Positions 49,301 to 60,843 of a stretch of 64,000 nt of DNA are shown piece after piece. A model generated the notes under the pieces. That model did no database searches. It was not told the DNA's origin and saw nothing but the letters and a program-made list of their open reading frames with translations. Source of the DNA: Malurus cyaneus samueli. Lineage: Eukaryota; Chordata; Aves; Passeriformes; Maluridae. The stretch spans positions 6,736,419 through 6,800,418 of the forward strand of contig CM019214.1 in assembly GCA_009741485.1 (NCBI GenBank), read 5' to 3'. Position 1 is the first letter of the stretch. Each line of letters opens with the position of its first letter. The translations under genes and the position numbers were made by a program.

Positions 49301-49699
49301 TTACTTGTTTATCTGTTAGATAAGAAGCATGTGGTGAAAATATCCAAGAGTGAACATTCAGTAGTGCTTTGGATTAAGTTATTATGCACTGAAGTCATTA
49401 TACACTGACATTTCTGACTTTATCAGTGAGGTTTCAAAAAATATAAACATACACATTTATTTTTATGCAGTTTCTATTTTCTGTGCATTTATGTTAGTAG
49501 GAGGGAATGATAGTTATTGTATCTTGACTGCACCTGTCTTGGTGCAGGTGTAGGCATTGTGTTATCTTTCACAAGTGTAAGAAAATTTAATTTTTTATGT
49601 CTGATTCCATAGGAAAATATTACAGCAGACTGTGCAAGATGCATCACGAGATGTCATCAGAAATACATGATCTCTAACTCAACTGTTGGTTATAAATTC
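46358..49699. other. Unique AT-rich noncoding DNA
   Basis: No gene or repeat family was recognised. It contains a 21-T run (48309-48329) followed by a T-rich patch, and a GGTTAGGTTAGGT triplet near 48776-48789 too short to call telomeric. Confidence 0.5.
48309..48329. repeat. Poly(T) run of 21 in a T-rich patch
   Basis: Uninterrupted T-run at 48309-48329, with TTTTG/TTTTA-rich sequence on to about 48382. Confidence 0.95.
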
Positions 49700-49728
49700 T
49701 ATTAGGATACAGCTGTTGTATCCTAATA
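49700..49728. repeat. Perfect 12-bp hairpin with 5-nt loop
   Basis: TATTAGGATACA (49700-49711) and TGTATCCTAATA (49717-49728) are exact inverted copies around GCTGT. Confidence 0.8.
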
Positions 49729-49837
49729 CAGTCTTGGATTTAGCAATTCCCAAGCTAGTGCTAGATGTTTCAAAGCCAAAAGGACATAGCCAGCCATCCT
49801 CTAGAGCCTTGGGCTGTGCCACTACCCTGTGTCCACA

Positions 49838-50550
49838 TGTCTTGGTTTGAAAGACAGGTGTTTTGCCAGTAAAGGCAGGGCCCCCCCACTTTGGAGTGGT
49901 GGAAAAAAAACCCCACAGCTTTCAGGCACGAATATGGGGAAAAAAAGGGAATAACAGTTTTTATTAATATGTATAACAAAGTGAAAATAAGTAATAACAA
50001 CAATAGCAACAATCAGCCCAGCCACAAACCCAGTGACAGCCTCACACAGAGATACTCACCTGATTCCCCGGTGACTGCAGGAGCTCTGTGGCGCAAGTCC
50101 CGGCCGGTTCAGATCTCCCACGTGGCCAAGGAGGGGCACAAAACAGGCAGAGATAGATGGAAAAAAAGTTCCTCTGCAAACTCACAGCGAATACACCGAC
50201 CTCAGTGCTCCTTTGACCAATGCAGCACGAATCTCAGGGGTCCCAGGCAAGGCAGCGGGGCAGAAGATCACAGTGCAGTAAAACAGGAACCAAAGAGCAG
50301 TCAAGCTCGCAGGCCAACCACACCCTGACCCAAGCAGGGCAGTATATATAGTTACCTGCCACCATCACACCCACACACACCCCCTCCCAGTACTTAGCAG
50401 GATCGTTTGGGTGGGGTGTAGGTCCTATTGTCTTTACTAATCGCCCTGCCATCAAAAGGATGAGCTGGCAATCAGTGTATCCCAGCAACAAAATGGGAAA
50501 GAAAAATTCCCACAGAAAGGAAACAAAGGAAGATCCCATAAGCCACAACA
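49838..50550 (-). mobile_element. Solo LTR, family C, 5-bp target duplication
   Basis: A 713-bp LTR in minus orientation. On the plus strand it starts TGTCTTGGTTTG and ends GCCACAACA, flanked by CCACA at 49833-49837 and 50551-50555. Read on the minus strand it has TATATATA (plus 50342-50349), then AATAAA (plus TTTATT at 49960-49965), then a G/T-rich U5. No internal retroviral genes are present. Its U3 end lies inside the 334-bp duplication around N 50703, so about 180 bp of the LTR end appears a second time at 50704-50885. The left end and orientation are secure; the right end rests on the duplication match. Confidence 0.8.
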
Positions 50551-51037
50551 CCACAGGATAGGGTGCCCAGAAGGAGGAAGGCAGAGGGGTCACTGAGCTG
50601 TAGAATGGCACAGGGACAATGCTCAGATTCTGCATCAGCAGTGGCCATGACCAGACTGCAAATCACAAACACTGTCAAGGTCCTTCTGAAGGGCTCCACA
50701 ACNACCCACACACACCCCCTCCCAGTACTTAGCAGGATCGTTTGGGTGGGGTGTAGGTCCTATTGTCTTTACTAATCGCCCTGCCATCAAAAGGATGAGC
50801 TGGCAATCAGTGTATCCCAGCAACAAAATGGGAAAGAAAAATTCCCACAGAAAGGAAACAAAGGAAGATCCCATAAGCCACAACACCACAGGATAGGGTG
50901 CCCAGAAGGAGGAAGGCAGAGGGGTCACTGAGCTGTAGAATGGCACAGGGACAATGCTCAGATTCTGCATCAGCAGTGGCCATGACCAGACTGCAAATCA
51001 CAAACACTGTCAAGGTCCTTCTGAAGGGCTCCACAAC
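50369..51037. repeat. 334-bp perfect direct repeat around a single N
   Basis: 50369-50702 and 50704-51037 are identical, with N at 50703 between them. The duplicated block covers the U3 end of the LTR and part of the neighbouring CR1. It is probably an unmerged contig overlap, and it doubles the open frames that cross it. Confidence 0.96.
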
Positions 51038-51092
51038 ATTCTGAGGTGTTGGCCACTCCTCCCAGCTGGTCATCAGCAAACTTGTTAATGGG
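50936..51092 (-). mobile_element. CR1 LINE fragment (FADD region)
   Basis: The minus-strand translation reads NKFADDQLGGVANT and then ALQKDLDS, the reverse-transcriptase FADD box and following helix of CR1 ORF2. The fragment begins at about 51092, and similarity fades left of about 50936. A shortened copy of its left part lies at 50601-50702 because of the duplication around the N. Both ends are truncated. Confidence 0.75.
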
Positions 51093-54000
51093 GATTTCAC
51101 ATGATTATTGATGGGTTTTATTTAGTTTGTATTAAAATAAAGAAATAGAAGCTATTAGAGGTATTAATCCAGATGCAACGAATACCAGGTAAACCGTGAA
51201 TTTTATGATTTTAAGTGAGGGAGAGGTCAGAGAATGGTCTGTTCAGAGTAAGATGAGAAAGTGATGCACAGGCAAAATATATACAAATATTCTCACCGGA
51301 GAACCTGGCAAATGGTTTCTTTCCTGGATTCACAAATAGAAAACAGTGAGCAATTCAATAGATTTAACCTTCCCAACAGAAAGAGTAGATCCATACATGC
51401 TCATCCTTGGCAGTACACAATCTATTACTTCTCAAGCAAGATTTCAGAACTTACATTTGACTGCTGTTACATGCTTCACAGTATTTCCAACCTACTCCAA
51501 AATACATTCTAAGAATTTGCAAAGTACATTGTAAGAATGTACAAAATCAAAGTGAGAAGAGAACATGCAGTGCAGTAAACATGCATGTGTGAAGGCAGCT
51601 AGCCATCCACTGTGTTAAAAGATCCAAAATCATACACCAGAAGTTAGCCAGCTGGGGAAAAGCTAAATTTCTACATGAAACAAGAGCTACACTAGAAACA
51701 GCTGGTATTATCTTGAGCTTTTCTAATGTGAACTTTCTGCATTTTTTGGTAATGTTTCAGTTTTGCAATTTGTTTCTCAGATTTAATGAATGAAAAGAAC
51801 TTGAGACAGAACTGTGTCTCTTCCCTGGGATTATTTAAGATCCATTTTATATCACCATTTGTGTAGAAGATAGAAAGTTGTTGATAAAGATAGCGCTCTT
51901 AACGGTTAAATTTTAAAAATCACAAACACAGCATGGTGCCTACCAGATTTTGTTTTTAATAAACTCGTTATTTACACTTCACTCAGCAGTCTTTAATTCA
52001 GCTCTAGAGTAGTATAGCCACTTTCCCCCACTATGCAGAGCTTAACTTGTTTTGCACACTAAGCCAAGCCAGCAGCTGGACTTGTTTATTTTCCGGATAA
52101 GACTTTCTACCTCAGACACCTGAAACAGGGATTTCAGTTAAAATCCACCATCAATGCCTTTTTTTCCTATGGAGTTTATTGCTAAAGGTCTTAAACGGAT
52201 TCTGCATCACCCTAGGGAGTTGTGAAAGAACTTATCACTTTATCAGAACAAGTGATAAAATAAAAACCAAAACAAGTGATAAAATAAAAATTAACTGTGC
52301 TTACTCTTCTAGAGGAATAGAAAGTATTTCAGCAATGCTGTCATTAATACATTTGGAACAATGCATACCTTATAACAGTACAATATTCCTTCTGGTAATT
52401 CCTGGTATTCAGGTAGAAGAGAGAAATATAAAGATTTATCTATTTGATTCCTATTGAGTGAATATATGACAGCCAAATCATAACAAACTGGTTCCAGCAG
52501 TGCCTTTTACACATATATATTCATATATATACACTTAATATACTGCACAGAAGTAATGATAATGATTTTTTCTAATGGCATGAAACATTTACAATGACTA
52601 TAAAAAGGTGAGCATCTACTATGTGAGTATCAAAAACTGGGCATAGACATTAAAACTGAATCAGCTTCTAGGGTACGATTCAGAACCAATAACTTTATTT
52701 TTAATGATTAAATAAATGGAATAAGTTTTACACAAAGTACTTGTTATTTTTCAGGTCATCTTGAATAACACAGTATTCAAGTTAAACAAATAGTGAAAAC
52801 TTATGACTCATTTTTTCCAGTGATTGAAATGTTTTATTCATAAATAGAGCGCTATGTACTTTCAGATATAAAGGGAACTTCTGTATAAAATTGACACAGC
52901 ATGGGAATTTTTAATGTAAATACATTGTATTGCCTCCCAAGTTCTCTGGTGATTTAGATAAGGAATTCTGTCAAATATATGAATTTATTAGAAGTTTAAT
53001 TTATATTTTTTTGGAGGAAGAAGATTATTTTCACACAATGTAATCTGGATTTTAATAACTTCATCCACAAAAATGATTGTATTGTTAAAATCAGTGAAAC
53101 TTCTCATATCTTTAACATATTCTAAATCAACCCTCTAGGACTGGATTCAGTGATCCAAGAAACCAACGTAGTTCAAGTTTGTATTCTTTTCCATTTCTAG
53201 TTAAGTGATGGCCATTTAAATTATTTTAAACATACGGTCATTTTGCTAGCAGTACCAGAGCATTTCTTGCCAAGAAAAAAAATCTGCAATGTCCAAACTT
53301 TTTCTTTATTGCTCTAAGCTGCCAGAAACTCCTGAATCGAAAATAGGGTCTATATGAGCTCAGTAGTCTGAATTGCATTTGGCTTGGTCACATTTGACCT
53401 TGTTGTCCTTTATTTCCCTAGAAGTCTCAAAAACCTAAACAAACACTGCTTAATTGTGACCAGACTTGAATGGAGCCCACGTAGATACAACTCTGTCTTT
53501 TGGAAAACAAAAGATTAAAATAAATGGTAATTAAGGTCCCTTTGATAAGCTTCCTGGCAGGAAAATCTGAAATTCAATACGTATTTTTTTCTTTGTAGGA
53601 TATATTAAAGACAACTTCAAAACTAATAACTTTATCTAAGAATAGGATATCCATGTTTGCTACATGTACATTTGCCTTGGTGACCCTTTGAGACCAGTGT
53701 CTGGGGGTTTCTGATACACCTGATCTGACATTGCTGTGCAATTCTTCCAAATAAATGAAGAATGATATGTTTATTTTCAGTATCTTTGGATCTGTGATTT
53801 GGAGCATTAAGAGAGAATGGAAGAACTTTTTTTAGTGGGGGTGCTTGATCATGGAGCATTTGTGGAGTAAAGAAGAAAAGAGAAACCTTATCACTCCAAG
53901 TTAAAGGTATGATGAGGATACTGGGATTATTATAAAGACAAGTTATGGATTAGGGAGGAGAGTGAGGGTCTGAACCTTGGCCTGAGAAGGAATTTTTATA

Positions 54001-56334
54001 CAATTTCTGGCACCCTGAAATGCCAAGTTATATGTTTCTGCTGATTCTTAAAATTTACCATACATGCACAAGTTGTGGTAATTTTTAAACTCTTCATACC
54101 CCTTTAACAGTGAACATATTTGTCTTTTATTTTTTCCACTCCAATCCATCATTTCCATTTCAGCAGCAAAAAAGGCCCAAAGACATACATTTTTCCTATT
54201 TTGGTGCTGATATAATCACCATGCATTTGGCTATGAGTCCTTTTGTTTATGAAAAAAAACCCTTGATGGTCTCCCATTACAAATTGGTCATACCTGCAGC
54301 TTTCTAAATCCACATGATCAGTTGAATATAACACAGTTTGGCAGTAGAAAAAGCAGGCCTTCCAATGTGTTGAAGTAATTGGAAAGAAGAATTATCTCTT
54401 TTTAAGGAAGAGGAGTAGTGCCTGGAGCAGTTATCTTTGCAATGACAGCCGTGAACATTAGTGAGAACAAAGGTAAATGTCTGTCTTCTTGACGTACAAT
54501 ATGGGCTACTGACTCATCAAGCTGTTTCTCATTTCTCTGCTTAGATTCTCATGCTTTCATTTTTGTGCTCCTTGCACTATGTTCTTATCAGATTAACATT
54601 TTTATTTTCTTCCCCAAGGGAAAAATATCCCACCCAAACTCACATATGCTTCTCAGAGGAAGAAAAACTTATTCAGAGTCACTGACGAGTACTATGGGGC
54701 ATCTTTCAAAATGTTAGACTTTTTTTATCTTCCTAACTTCTGTTTATATGTATGCAGCTTGTTGTAAACCTGAAGTGTTTCCAATGTGTTTTTGGAGGGG
54801 TGTGTGTGCAGTTATTGATTTATTTATAATTTGAAAGCAAAGTTTGACTATTTATAAACATGAGCCATGACACTTGAAAATACCTCAGAGAAAATCCTCA
54901 CCTTGAGGAAAGCCAGCTAGCACTTCAGTGAAATTAAATGCTGTGACAAATGCCAGCAATTATCCCCCTTTATTAATAGCTAGAAAGCTATTTGTTTCTA
55001 TGTTGATGCTTACCAAATTGATCTGTTTTAGTGAGTGCTGAAGTGCAGATTTTTTAGTATTTCTCTCCATATTGGAGCAGGAGAGCAGCAGACACAGATC
55101 TGCTCAAAATTAAATGGAGATTTTTTGTAACTACAAATTTATGACACAGAACTGACAACCAGGAAAGGATTGCCCAGAGTCTGGTCATGGCAATAACAAG
55201 AACAGAGTACAAGATCAGAGCAAAACATCATGGGAACAAGACTATCCCCTCGATGCCTGATTCAACTGAAACTATTTGAAAATTAAACCCCACGTGAAAT
55301 CTTGCAATGTAGGTATTTAATGTTTTATGGAGTGAGAGTTGTATAAGTTGAATAAGAGCCACATAAAAGAGAGACAACAGCAACAGTGTAGGTACAACCA
55401 TGTTTTTCATTTAACTCTAATGTCACATGCCAGGCAATGAAAGGCAAATTCTAACTTTCATTTAAAAATCAAGTTTCATCTGGGGCATTAGGAAGGTATT
55501 GTATTCATACCAAACTGATGAAGAAGATGTTGGTAAGTTCCCTTTTAATTTTTCTTTTTTTTTTTTTTCTTTTCTTTTTTTTTTTTTGGCTTATGTGAGA
55601 GCTGAGCACCATTCCAGTCACCTTTTACTTTCAGAAGATTTAATTACCATAATTAACTTTAATTTTGTGTTGATTAAAGTGCCTCAAAGGAATTATGCTA
55701 AGGTAGCAGGCTTAAGGTCCAGACTCTATATGCAAATAAAACAGATACATTTAAAAGCCTTGTGATTTGTACTTCTTATTGTAATAGAATGCAGTCTTGA
55801 AGGCAAATCTATCCAGTCACAGATTTCAATCTGACCTGACAGAAAACTTACAAATGTTCCTTACTGTTCCATTTTAAAATAAAATAATGCATTTAGCTGA
55901 AAGTATGAACTGCAATAAAATCTTTGCTTCAGACATCTAGGCATATTTTCAACACGAGTTTTTATTTTCTTATGAATATTCATCTGATTTTGTCTTACAG
56001 TACTGCTTACATGCCTATCTGCAACCACTCTACTGTTGCATAAGATACAGCCCAGGCCATGACAACTCACATTAACAAAAAATGCTAATTTATGTCCAGC
56101 ACACAAAGTTGCAAAGATTACTCTCAGGTCTTATGGGACTCAGAAAATTCCAGTCAACTCTCTGACTGAAAATCCTGTACTGTGAACCATGAACTCAAAT
56201 TCTTGGTTTCTGTCCAGCATACCCGACTCTCCAAACACCGACCTATTTCTGGTATTCACAGTGCATGATACACATTTTACTACTTTCTGCCACAGGTTCA
56301 TGAATTATTTTGGGAAGTGGAACTAGGGACTGGT
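51093..56334. other. Unique AT-rich noncoding DNA
   Basis: More than 5 kb without a recognised gene or transposable element. It contains a short duplication (52247-52290), a (TA)-rich patch near 52512-52532 and a T-rich tract at about 55552-55588. Confidence 0.5.
52247..52290. repeat. Short direct repeat, 24-bp period
   Basis: AACAAGTGATAAAATAAAAA occurs exactly at 52247-52266 and 52271-52290. Confidence 0.85.
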
Positions 56335-57455
56335 GCTACTTGAGGCCATTTCCTCTTGTCTTTCACTTGTTACTTGGGAAAAGACACTGACACGCACCTT
56401 GCTACGACTTCCTTTCAGGGCATTGTAGAGAGCAATGGGGTCCTTCCTGAGCCTCCTTTTCTCCAGGCTGAACACCCCCAGCTCCCTCAGCTGCTCCTCA
56501 TCACATTTGTGCTCCAAACCCTTCCCCAGCTCCATTGCCCTTCTCTGGACACGCTCCAGCCCCTCAATGCCTCTCTTGTAGTCAGCCCAAATCAACACAG
56601 GATTGAGGTGTGCTCTCACCAGTGCGAGTACAGAGGACATCACTGCCCTGACCCTGCTGCCACCCCATTGCTGATCCAGGCCAGGTGCCTTTGGCCTTCT
56701 GGCCCCCTGGGCTCACCTGGCTCTGTTCAGCTGCTGCCAGTCAACACCTCCATGTGCTTTCCAGCTATTCTTCCCCAGATCTGGTTCATTGTCTGGGGTG
56801 ATTATGACCCGAAACCAGGATCTGGTATTTGACCTTGCTGAAGCTTGTGCAGTTGGCCCCAGCCCATCAATGCAGCCCATCCAGAGCCCTCTGTAGAGCC
56901 TTCCCACCCTCCAGCAGATCGGCACTCTTCCTTGTTTGGAGTCATCTGCAAACTGACTGAGGATGCCCTTGATCCCCTTGTCCACATCACTGATAAAGAT
57001 ATTAAATATTATTTTTTTCCAGCACTGAGCCCTGGGAAACACTGTAGGGAGTGTTAACAGCTTGCATGGGAGAAAAACTCCACATCCTTGGCTGTCTTGA
57101 GAAAAGAGATTGGAATGTAGAATTGATAATGCAGGTAGCTTACAATTATAAACATTACTAATATTGTAGCTTTTGCAAACCTACCAATCCTATGCTGTTG
57201 AGTAGAAAGTGACAGCCTCACTGACCAATGTATGTGTGACACAAATGTATGCACTGGTTGCTAAAGTGGATAAAAGAGGCCTGTCCCAGAATAAAGGGGT
57301 TATTTTTTGTGTGTGTATATGCGTGTCTTTGTGTCTGTTATTTTGTGTCGGCTCTCTGGCCAACAGCGACAAAACACTATTGGTGACTGTCCACCCTCTG
57401 ATGTAATTCCACTCACCATCATTCCTTGGGCCTGGATATCCAGCCACTGTAGCTC
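56335..57455 (-). mobile_element. CR1 LINE copy, minus strand, split by an LTR
   Basis: A 5'-truncated CR1 with its 3' side at the left. The minus strand shows the CR1 tail segment [17 protein letters not shown], then the LEKRRLRKD stretch. Further 5' it shows the reverse-transcriptase stretch FNIFISDVDKG...LSQFADDSK at about 56940-57010. The copy is interrupted at 57043 by a family B LTR and resumes at 57378 with the expected next CR1 bases (TGGTGACTG, CACTCACCATCATTCCTTGG). Stops and frameshifts make it non-functional. The interruption proves the CR1 is older than the LTR. Confidence 0.9.
57043..57371 (+). mobile_element. Solo LTR, family B copy 2, nested in CR1
   Basis: A 329-bp plus-strand LTR, starting TGTAGGGAG and ending CAGCGACA, with the exact 6-bp duplication AAACAC on both sides (57037-57042 and 57372-57377). 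It has a CCAAT-containing block near 57225, a TATA-like GATAAAAG near 57269 and AATAAA at 57290-57295. The TATA box lies only about 20 bp before the poly(A) signal. A 6-bp duplication fits ERVK-type integration. Removing the LTR and one AAACAC makes the surrounding CR1 continuous. No internal genes are present. It is homologous to 22130-22540. Confidence 0.92.
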
Positions 57456-58580
57456 CCCCGACGTAAGAACTGACTAGAAAAATATGGAAGATTAGGTTCT
57501 GATTAATTTGCTGGTGTCTTTCAAATTACAGTAACACAGTTATGTGCCACTTAATTTTAATTTTACAGTACTTTTGTTTCTTTCAATCTGCTTCTCATAA
57601 AAGGGAAATTAGGGAAAATTAAACCAGATATGAACCGTTGCCAATGCATAGAAGCCATGACTGTTTTGAAAACATTCTGAAAATACTTGTTAAATGGCAC
57701 ATAAAGGGTATTCTGAGCTTCTGCACAGCTCAATCTATTGAGTCATATTAGGAAAACAGTCACAGGATTAGAGCTTGCACAGTCAATTTCTAGGCTATTT
57801 ACACCCTGAAAATAAAAATAAGAATAGAAGTTGATGCTACAAGTGTTGATAAGGGTAGTCAATATTTGAAATGCCTGTTATTAAAACACCCAGGTTAGAG
57901 CTATGGATATGTTATCAAAATAAACAGACATTGTTAATAAAATTGAAACTTACAGTAGTGTCATCTAGGAAACCATTCATAGAATGGAAAGACTGACTTT
58001 AGTCAGTGAATGCATGGAAAAAGTACAGACTGTTTCATAACACTGAGTTATTTGAATGCATTTTTCACAGATGGTACTCATATATTCAGGCTCTCCATTC
58101 CTTCCAAGGTGGAACACAAAAGTAAACAAAGAAGAAAACACTTTTTTCTGCTTTTATTGAGACTATCTTGGATGCTTTCAATATAAGCACTTCAAACCAC
58201 AAACCCTTCCTCTTACTAAAATTCATTCTGTAATACAAGAAATATCAACTATTTTCCAGGAAAACTAAGTTGTTTTCACCATTCCATCCAAGAAAGTAAA
58301 TAGTACTGTGATGTTGCATTTTCACCACTATTGAAAGGAAAATATTTTATAATAACTATTCATTAATTTATATGTGAGGAAACTTGAAACTGGATGGCTT
58401 TGGTGACTCAAAGGAATTTACTAGTTGTTCGGCTACTTAAATTGGTGCCAAGCATCGAATAGTTTTACTCTCTGTGTGTGAGTGCTCAGTAATGAATATG
58501 GAACCAAAATCTGTGCTGAATCTAAGTCTATTTTCTGCCAAAAAACAAGTGGAGGAGATGAGAGGGAGAGGAGAGGACAC
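57456..58580. other. Unique AT-rich noncoding DNA
   Basis: No feature was recognised. Confidence 0.5.
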
Positions 58581-58604
58581 CAGACCAGACCAGACCAGAC
58601 CAGA
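58581..58604. repeat. (CAGAC)n pentanucleotide repeat
   Basis: Almost five tandem units of CAGAC (58581-58604). Confidence 0.95.
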
Positions 58605-58714
58605 TGAGAGGGATTAGGGATTACTACACTTCTGTTTCATCAATTACCAGAATTCTGGTCACTTAGAAGAAAGTTTAAGGATCCCATGGTCAGATCCCAT
58701 AGTCAGAAGTTGCC

Positions 58715-58929
58715 ATAACTTCACCCAGAGGGTGTTTGGGCACTGGAACAGCTCCCCAGGGCAGTGGCCACCTGACAGAGCTCAAGAAGCATTTGGACAA
58801 TGCTCTCAGACACTCTTAGGGCTGTCCTGTGCAGGGCCAGGAGTTGGACCTCGTTCATGCTTGTGGGTTCCTTCCACCTCAGGGTATATTCCATCCTATG
58901 GGTCTATGATTCTCTGATTCTTTGATTTT
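58715..58929 (+). mobile_element. CR1 LINE 3' tail
   Basis: A plus-strand, 5'-truncated CR1 tail. It shows GGCACTGGAACAG, CTCAAGAAGCATTTGGACAA, GGGCTGTCCTGTGCAGGG and the terminal octamers ATTCTCTG (58909-58916) and ATTCTTTG (58917-58924), variants of the CR1 ATTCTRTG terminal repeat. A 16-T run follows (58926-58941). Confidence 0.88.
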
Positions 58930-58941
58930 TTTTTTTTTTTT

Positions 58942-59330
58942 ATTATTTGTGTTATTCATGTCTTCCTTCTCTGCACATACACTGTCATATGTATAAGAAC
59001 ATTCAAATGGAGGAAATTCAAATGCCAGGAAAACCCCAGAAACTCTGTTACTGAGTAGCTGTGGGGAAATCAACATCCTGGTTATACTTCAATATCATGA
59101 TTTGCAGGCGCCCACTAATTTTATAGGAGTATTTTATGAGGGCAGCAGTGAGTCTGTTGCGCTGACTCACATCAGTACAGGGTCACGTCAGAACTCAGTA
59201 TCTCACCATCCTACAGAGATACTTTTCTCCTACCAAAGGTGCCCCAAGAGCCACTGTTTAATTCTGAGACCTGAGGACCTCTCGTTGTCACCACTTCCTT
59301 GCATGAAACCTGAGCAGACAAGTGGCAGTG
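58942..59330. other. Unique noncoding DNA
   Basis: No feature was recognised before the LTR target duplication (CAGTG at 59326-59330). Confidence 0.5.
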
Positions 59331-59969
59331 TGTCACGATCCACTTAACTCAAGCGAGAGTCGTGAGGGGTTCGTTTTCAGAATCTCAGAGTGCAAAAGAA
59401 ACGAGGGGGTAAGTATACACATTTTCAATAATCATGAACAATTTTATTGGATTTTCATAATAGAAGAGGGTGAGAGAGAGAAAATGAGAGAGAGGGAGAA
59501 AGAGAAAGTGGGTTTATAGCTACCAAATGGCTTTGATGAGCCCATGCGGTCCAGATTCCATGGGTTCGCCAGCAGTGCGTTATGGGGATCCCGTCAGGGT
59601 CTTTTCAGAGAGACTTTTTATTGTCTTTTTGAAAGTGGGTGGCAGCAGGCCAGGGGGTTGCAAAGTATGGAAAAACCGGCCAAGCAGTGGGGAAAGAATG
59701 TCTATTGTTCCATGAGGTGTGTAGTATGGGGTTGTGCCGTTCTGCTTCCATCTTCATGTCAGGAGTGGTGCAGCCATCCATAGCTTTCACGTTGTACCTT
59801 CTAGCCTAGGAGCTGGAAACTTGGCAGTCATCCCACCTTGTTCTGACTCGGACTCCTTTAAGCAAAAGTCCCCCTTTCTTTCCTTGGGGTTCTCTTTTTT
59901 GGGGTGTTCAGTCTCAGTCCATGTCGATGATTGTGAGACAGTCAAAGGTCTTCTGTACAGTCTCTTACA
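59331..59969 (-). mobile_element. Solo LTR, family A copy 2, 5-bp target duplication
   Basis: A 639-bp LTR homologous along its whole length to 17317-17960 and in the same orientation. It begins TGTCACGATCC and ends TCTTACA, with the exact duplication CAGTG at 59326-59330 and 59970-59974. The minus-strand AATAAA corresponds to plus TTTATT at 59443-59448. The TATA box has decayed to the complement of TTTATAG, and the GAGA tract is present but interrupted. The distinct target duplication shows that this is a separate insertion, not a local copy of the first. Confidence 0.9.
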
Positions 59970-59974
59970 CAGTG

Positions 59975-60275
59975 TCTCACTCAGCCTCACTGCCCTGTCA
60001 AATGGGAAGCCTTCAGAGCAGATTGCTGAAGAAATGCTTCTACTAGGGAACACACATGAACTTCTACCATTTGTAGGGAAAGGAAAAAGATGAACTTTAG
60101 AAGTTGCTCTCTGCATGTTCTGTGTAATGCTACACAAGGGGTTCATTTAAACAAAAATTTTTGCAGAAATTCTGCAGATTCACTTCTATACATGGCATGA
60201 CCATGGCAAAGTATAAATTGCAACCCTTCTTAGACAAGCCAAAACACATAACCAAAAGTCCTCAGCAGTGAACAT
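59975..60275. other. Unique noncoding DNA
   Basis: Nothing recognised between the two LTRs. Confidence 0.45.
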
Positions 60276-60314
60276 AGGGATAATGTCATTTCCTACAGGG
60301 ATAATGTCATTTCC
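60276..60314. repeat. 21-bp-period duplication across an LTR end
   Basis: AGGGATAATGTCATTTCC occurs exactly at 60276-60293 and 60297-60314. The second copy contains the proposed TGTCATTTCC end of the neighbouring LTR. Confidence 0.85.
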
Positions 60315-60843
60315 ATTAACAGCTAAACACCATACAGCCATTGGCTCAGTCCCCCACAATGGGATGGAGGAGAGAACCGGAAAACAGGTAAAACTCATAG
60401 ACTGGGATACAGAAAATGTAAGAGGGCAGAAATGGATGAGAAAGCAATAATAATGAGAAAAGAATATAAAAAATAGTTGATTCACAATGAAACTGCTCAC
60501 TGCCCTCTGACCAATGCCCAGCCAGTCCCCATGCAGCGGGTCACAACCTCCAGCCAACTTTTCTGAGTTTTATTTTTACTGTGATGCCATGTGGTGTGGA
60601 ATTTCCCTTTGTTCTGCTGGGTTCACCTGTCTGGGCTGTGTCGCATCCCAGCTCCTTGTGCCCCACTGCCCTCACTGGTCAATTGGTGGAGAAGCTGAAA
60701 AGCCCTTGACTGTGTGTAAATTCTTCTCAGCAACAACAAAACATCAAGGTGTTATCAGCATTATTCTCATCCTAAATCCCAAACAGAGCACTCGACCAGT
60801 CACCAAGATGAAAGTTAACTCTATCCTGGCCAAAGCCAGGACA
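60305..60843 (-). mobile_element. ERVL-type LTR, near complete
   Basis: A 539-bp LTR in minus orientation. Read on that strand it starts TGTCCTGGCTTTGGCC and contains GGATTTAGGATGAGAATAA, GCTGATAACACC, TTTTCAGCTTCTC and CACAAGGAGCTGGGA. It continues through a TTATTATTGC patch to CCATCCCATTGTGGGGG and ends AAATGACA. These blocks, in this order, match an abundant avian ERVL-type LTR as I remember it. The TATA region is degraded. No clean target duplication remains; the left end is disturbed by the 21-bp-period duplication. Confidence 0.8.

Noticed and set aside
50234..51100. Minus-strand frames of 111-133 codons with identical hydrophobic protein in two copies
   Set aside because: They lie in LTR U3 and flank, and are doubled only by the 334-bp duplication around N 50703.
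56356..56832. 158-codon plus-strand frame, the second longest in the window
   Set aside because: It is the antisense of a CR1 ORF2 and 3' tail; the minus strand carries the recognisable CR1 motifs.
17317..59969. The two family A LTRs as the ends of one giant provirus
   Set aside because: Their target duplications differ (CTGTT versus CAGTG) and the 42 kb between them lacks retroviral genes.
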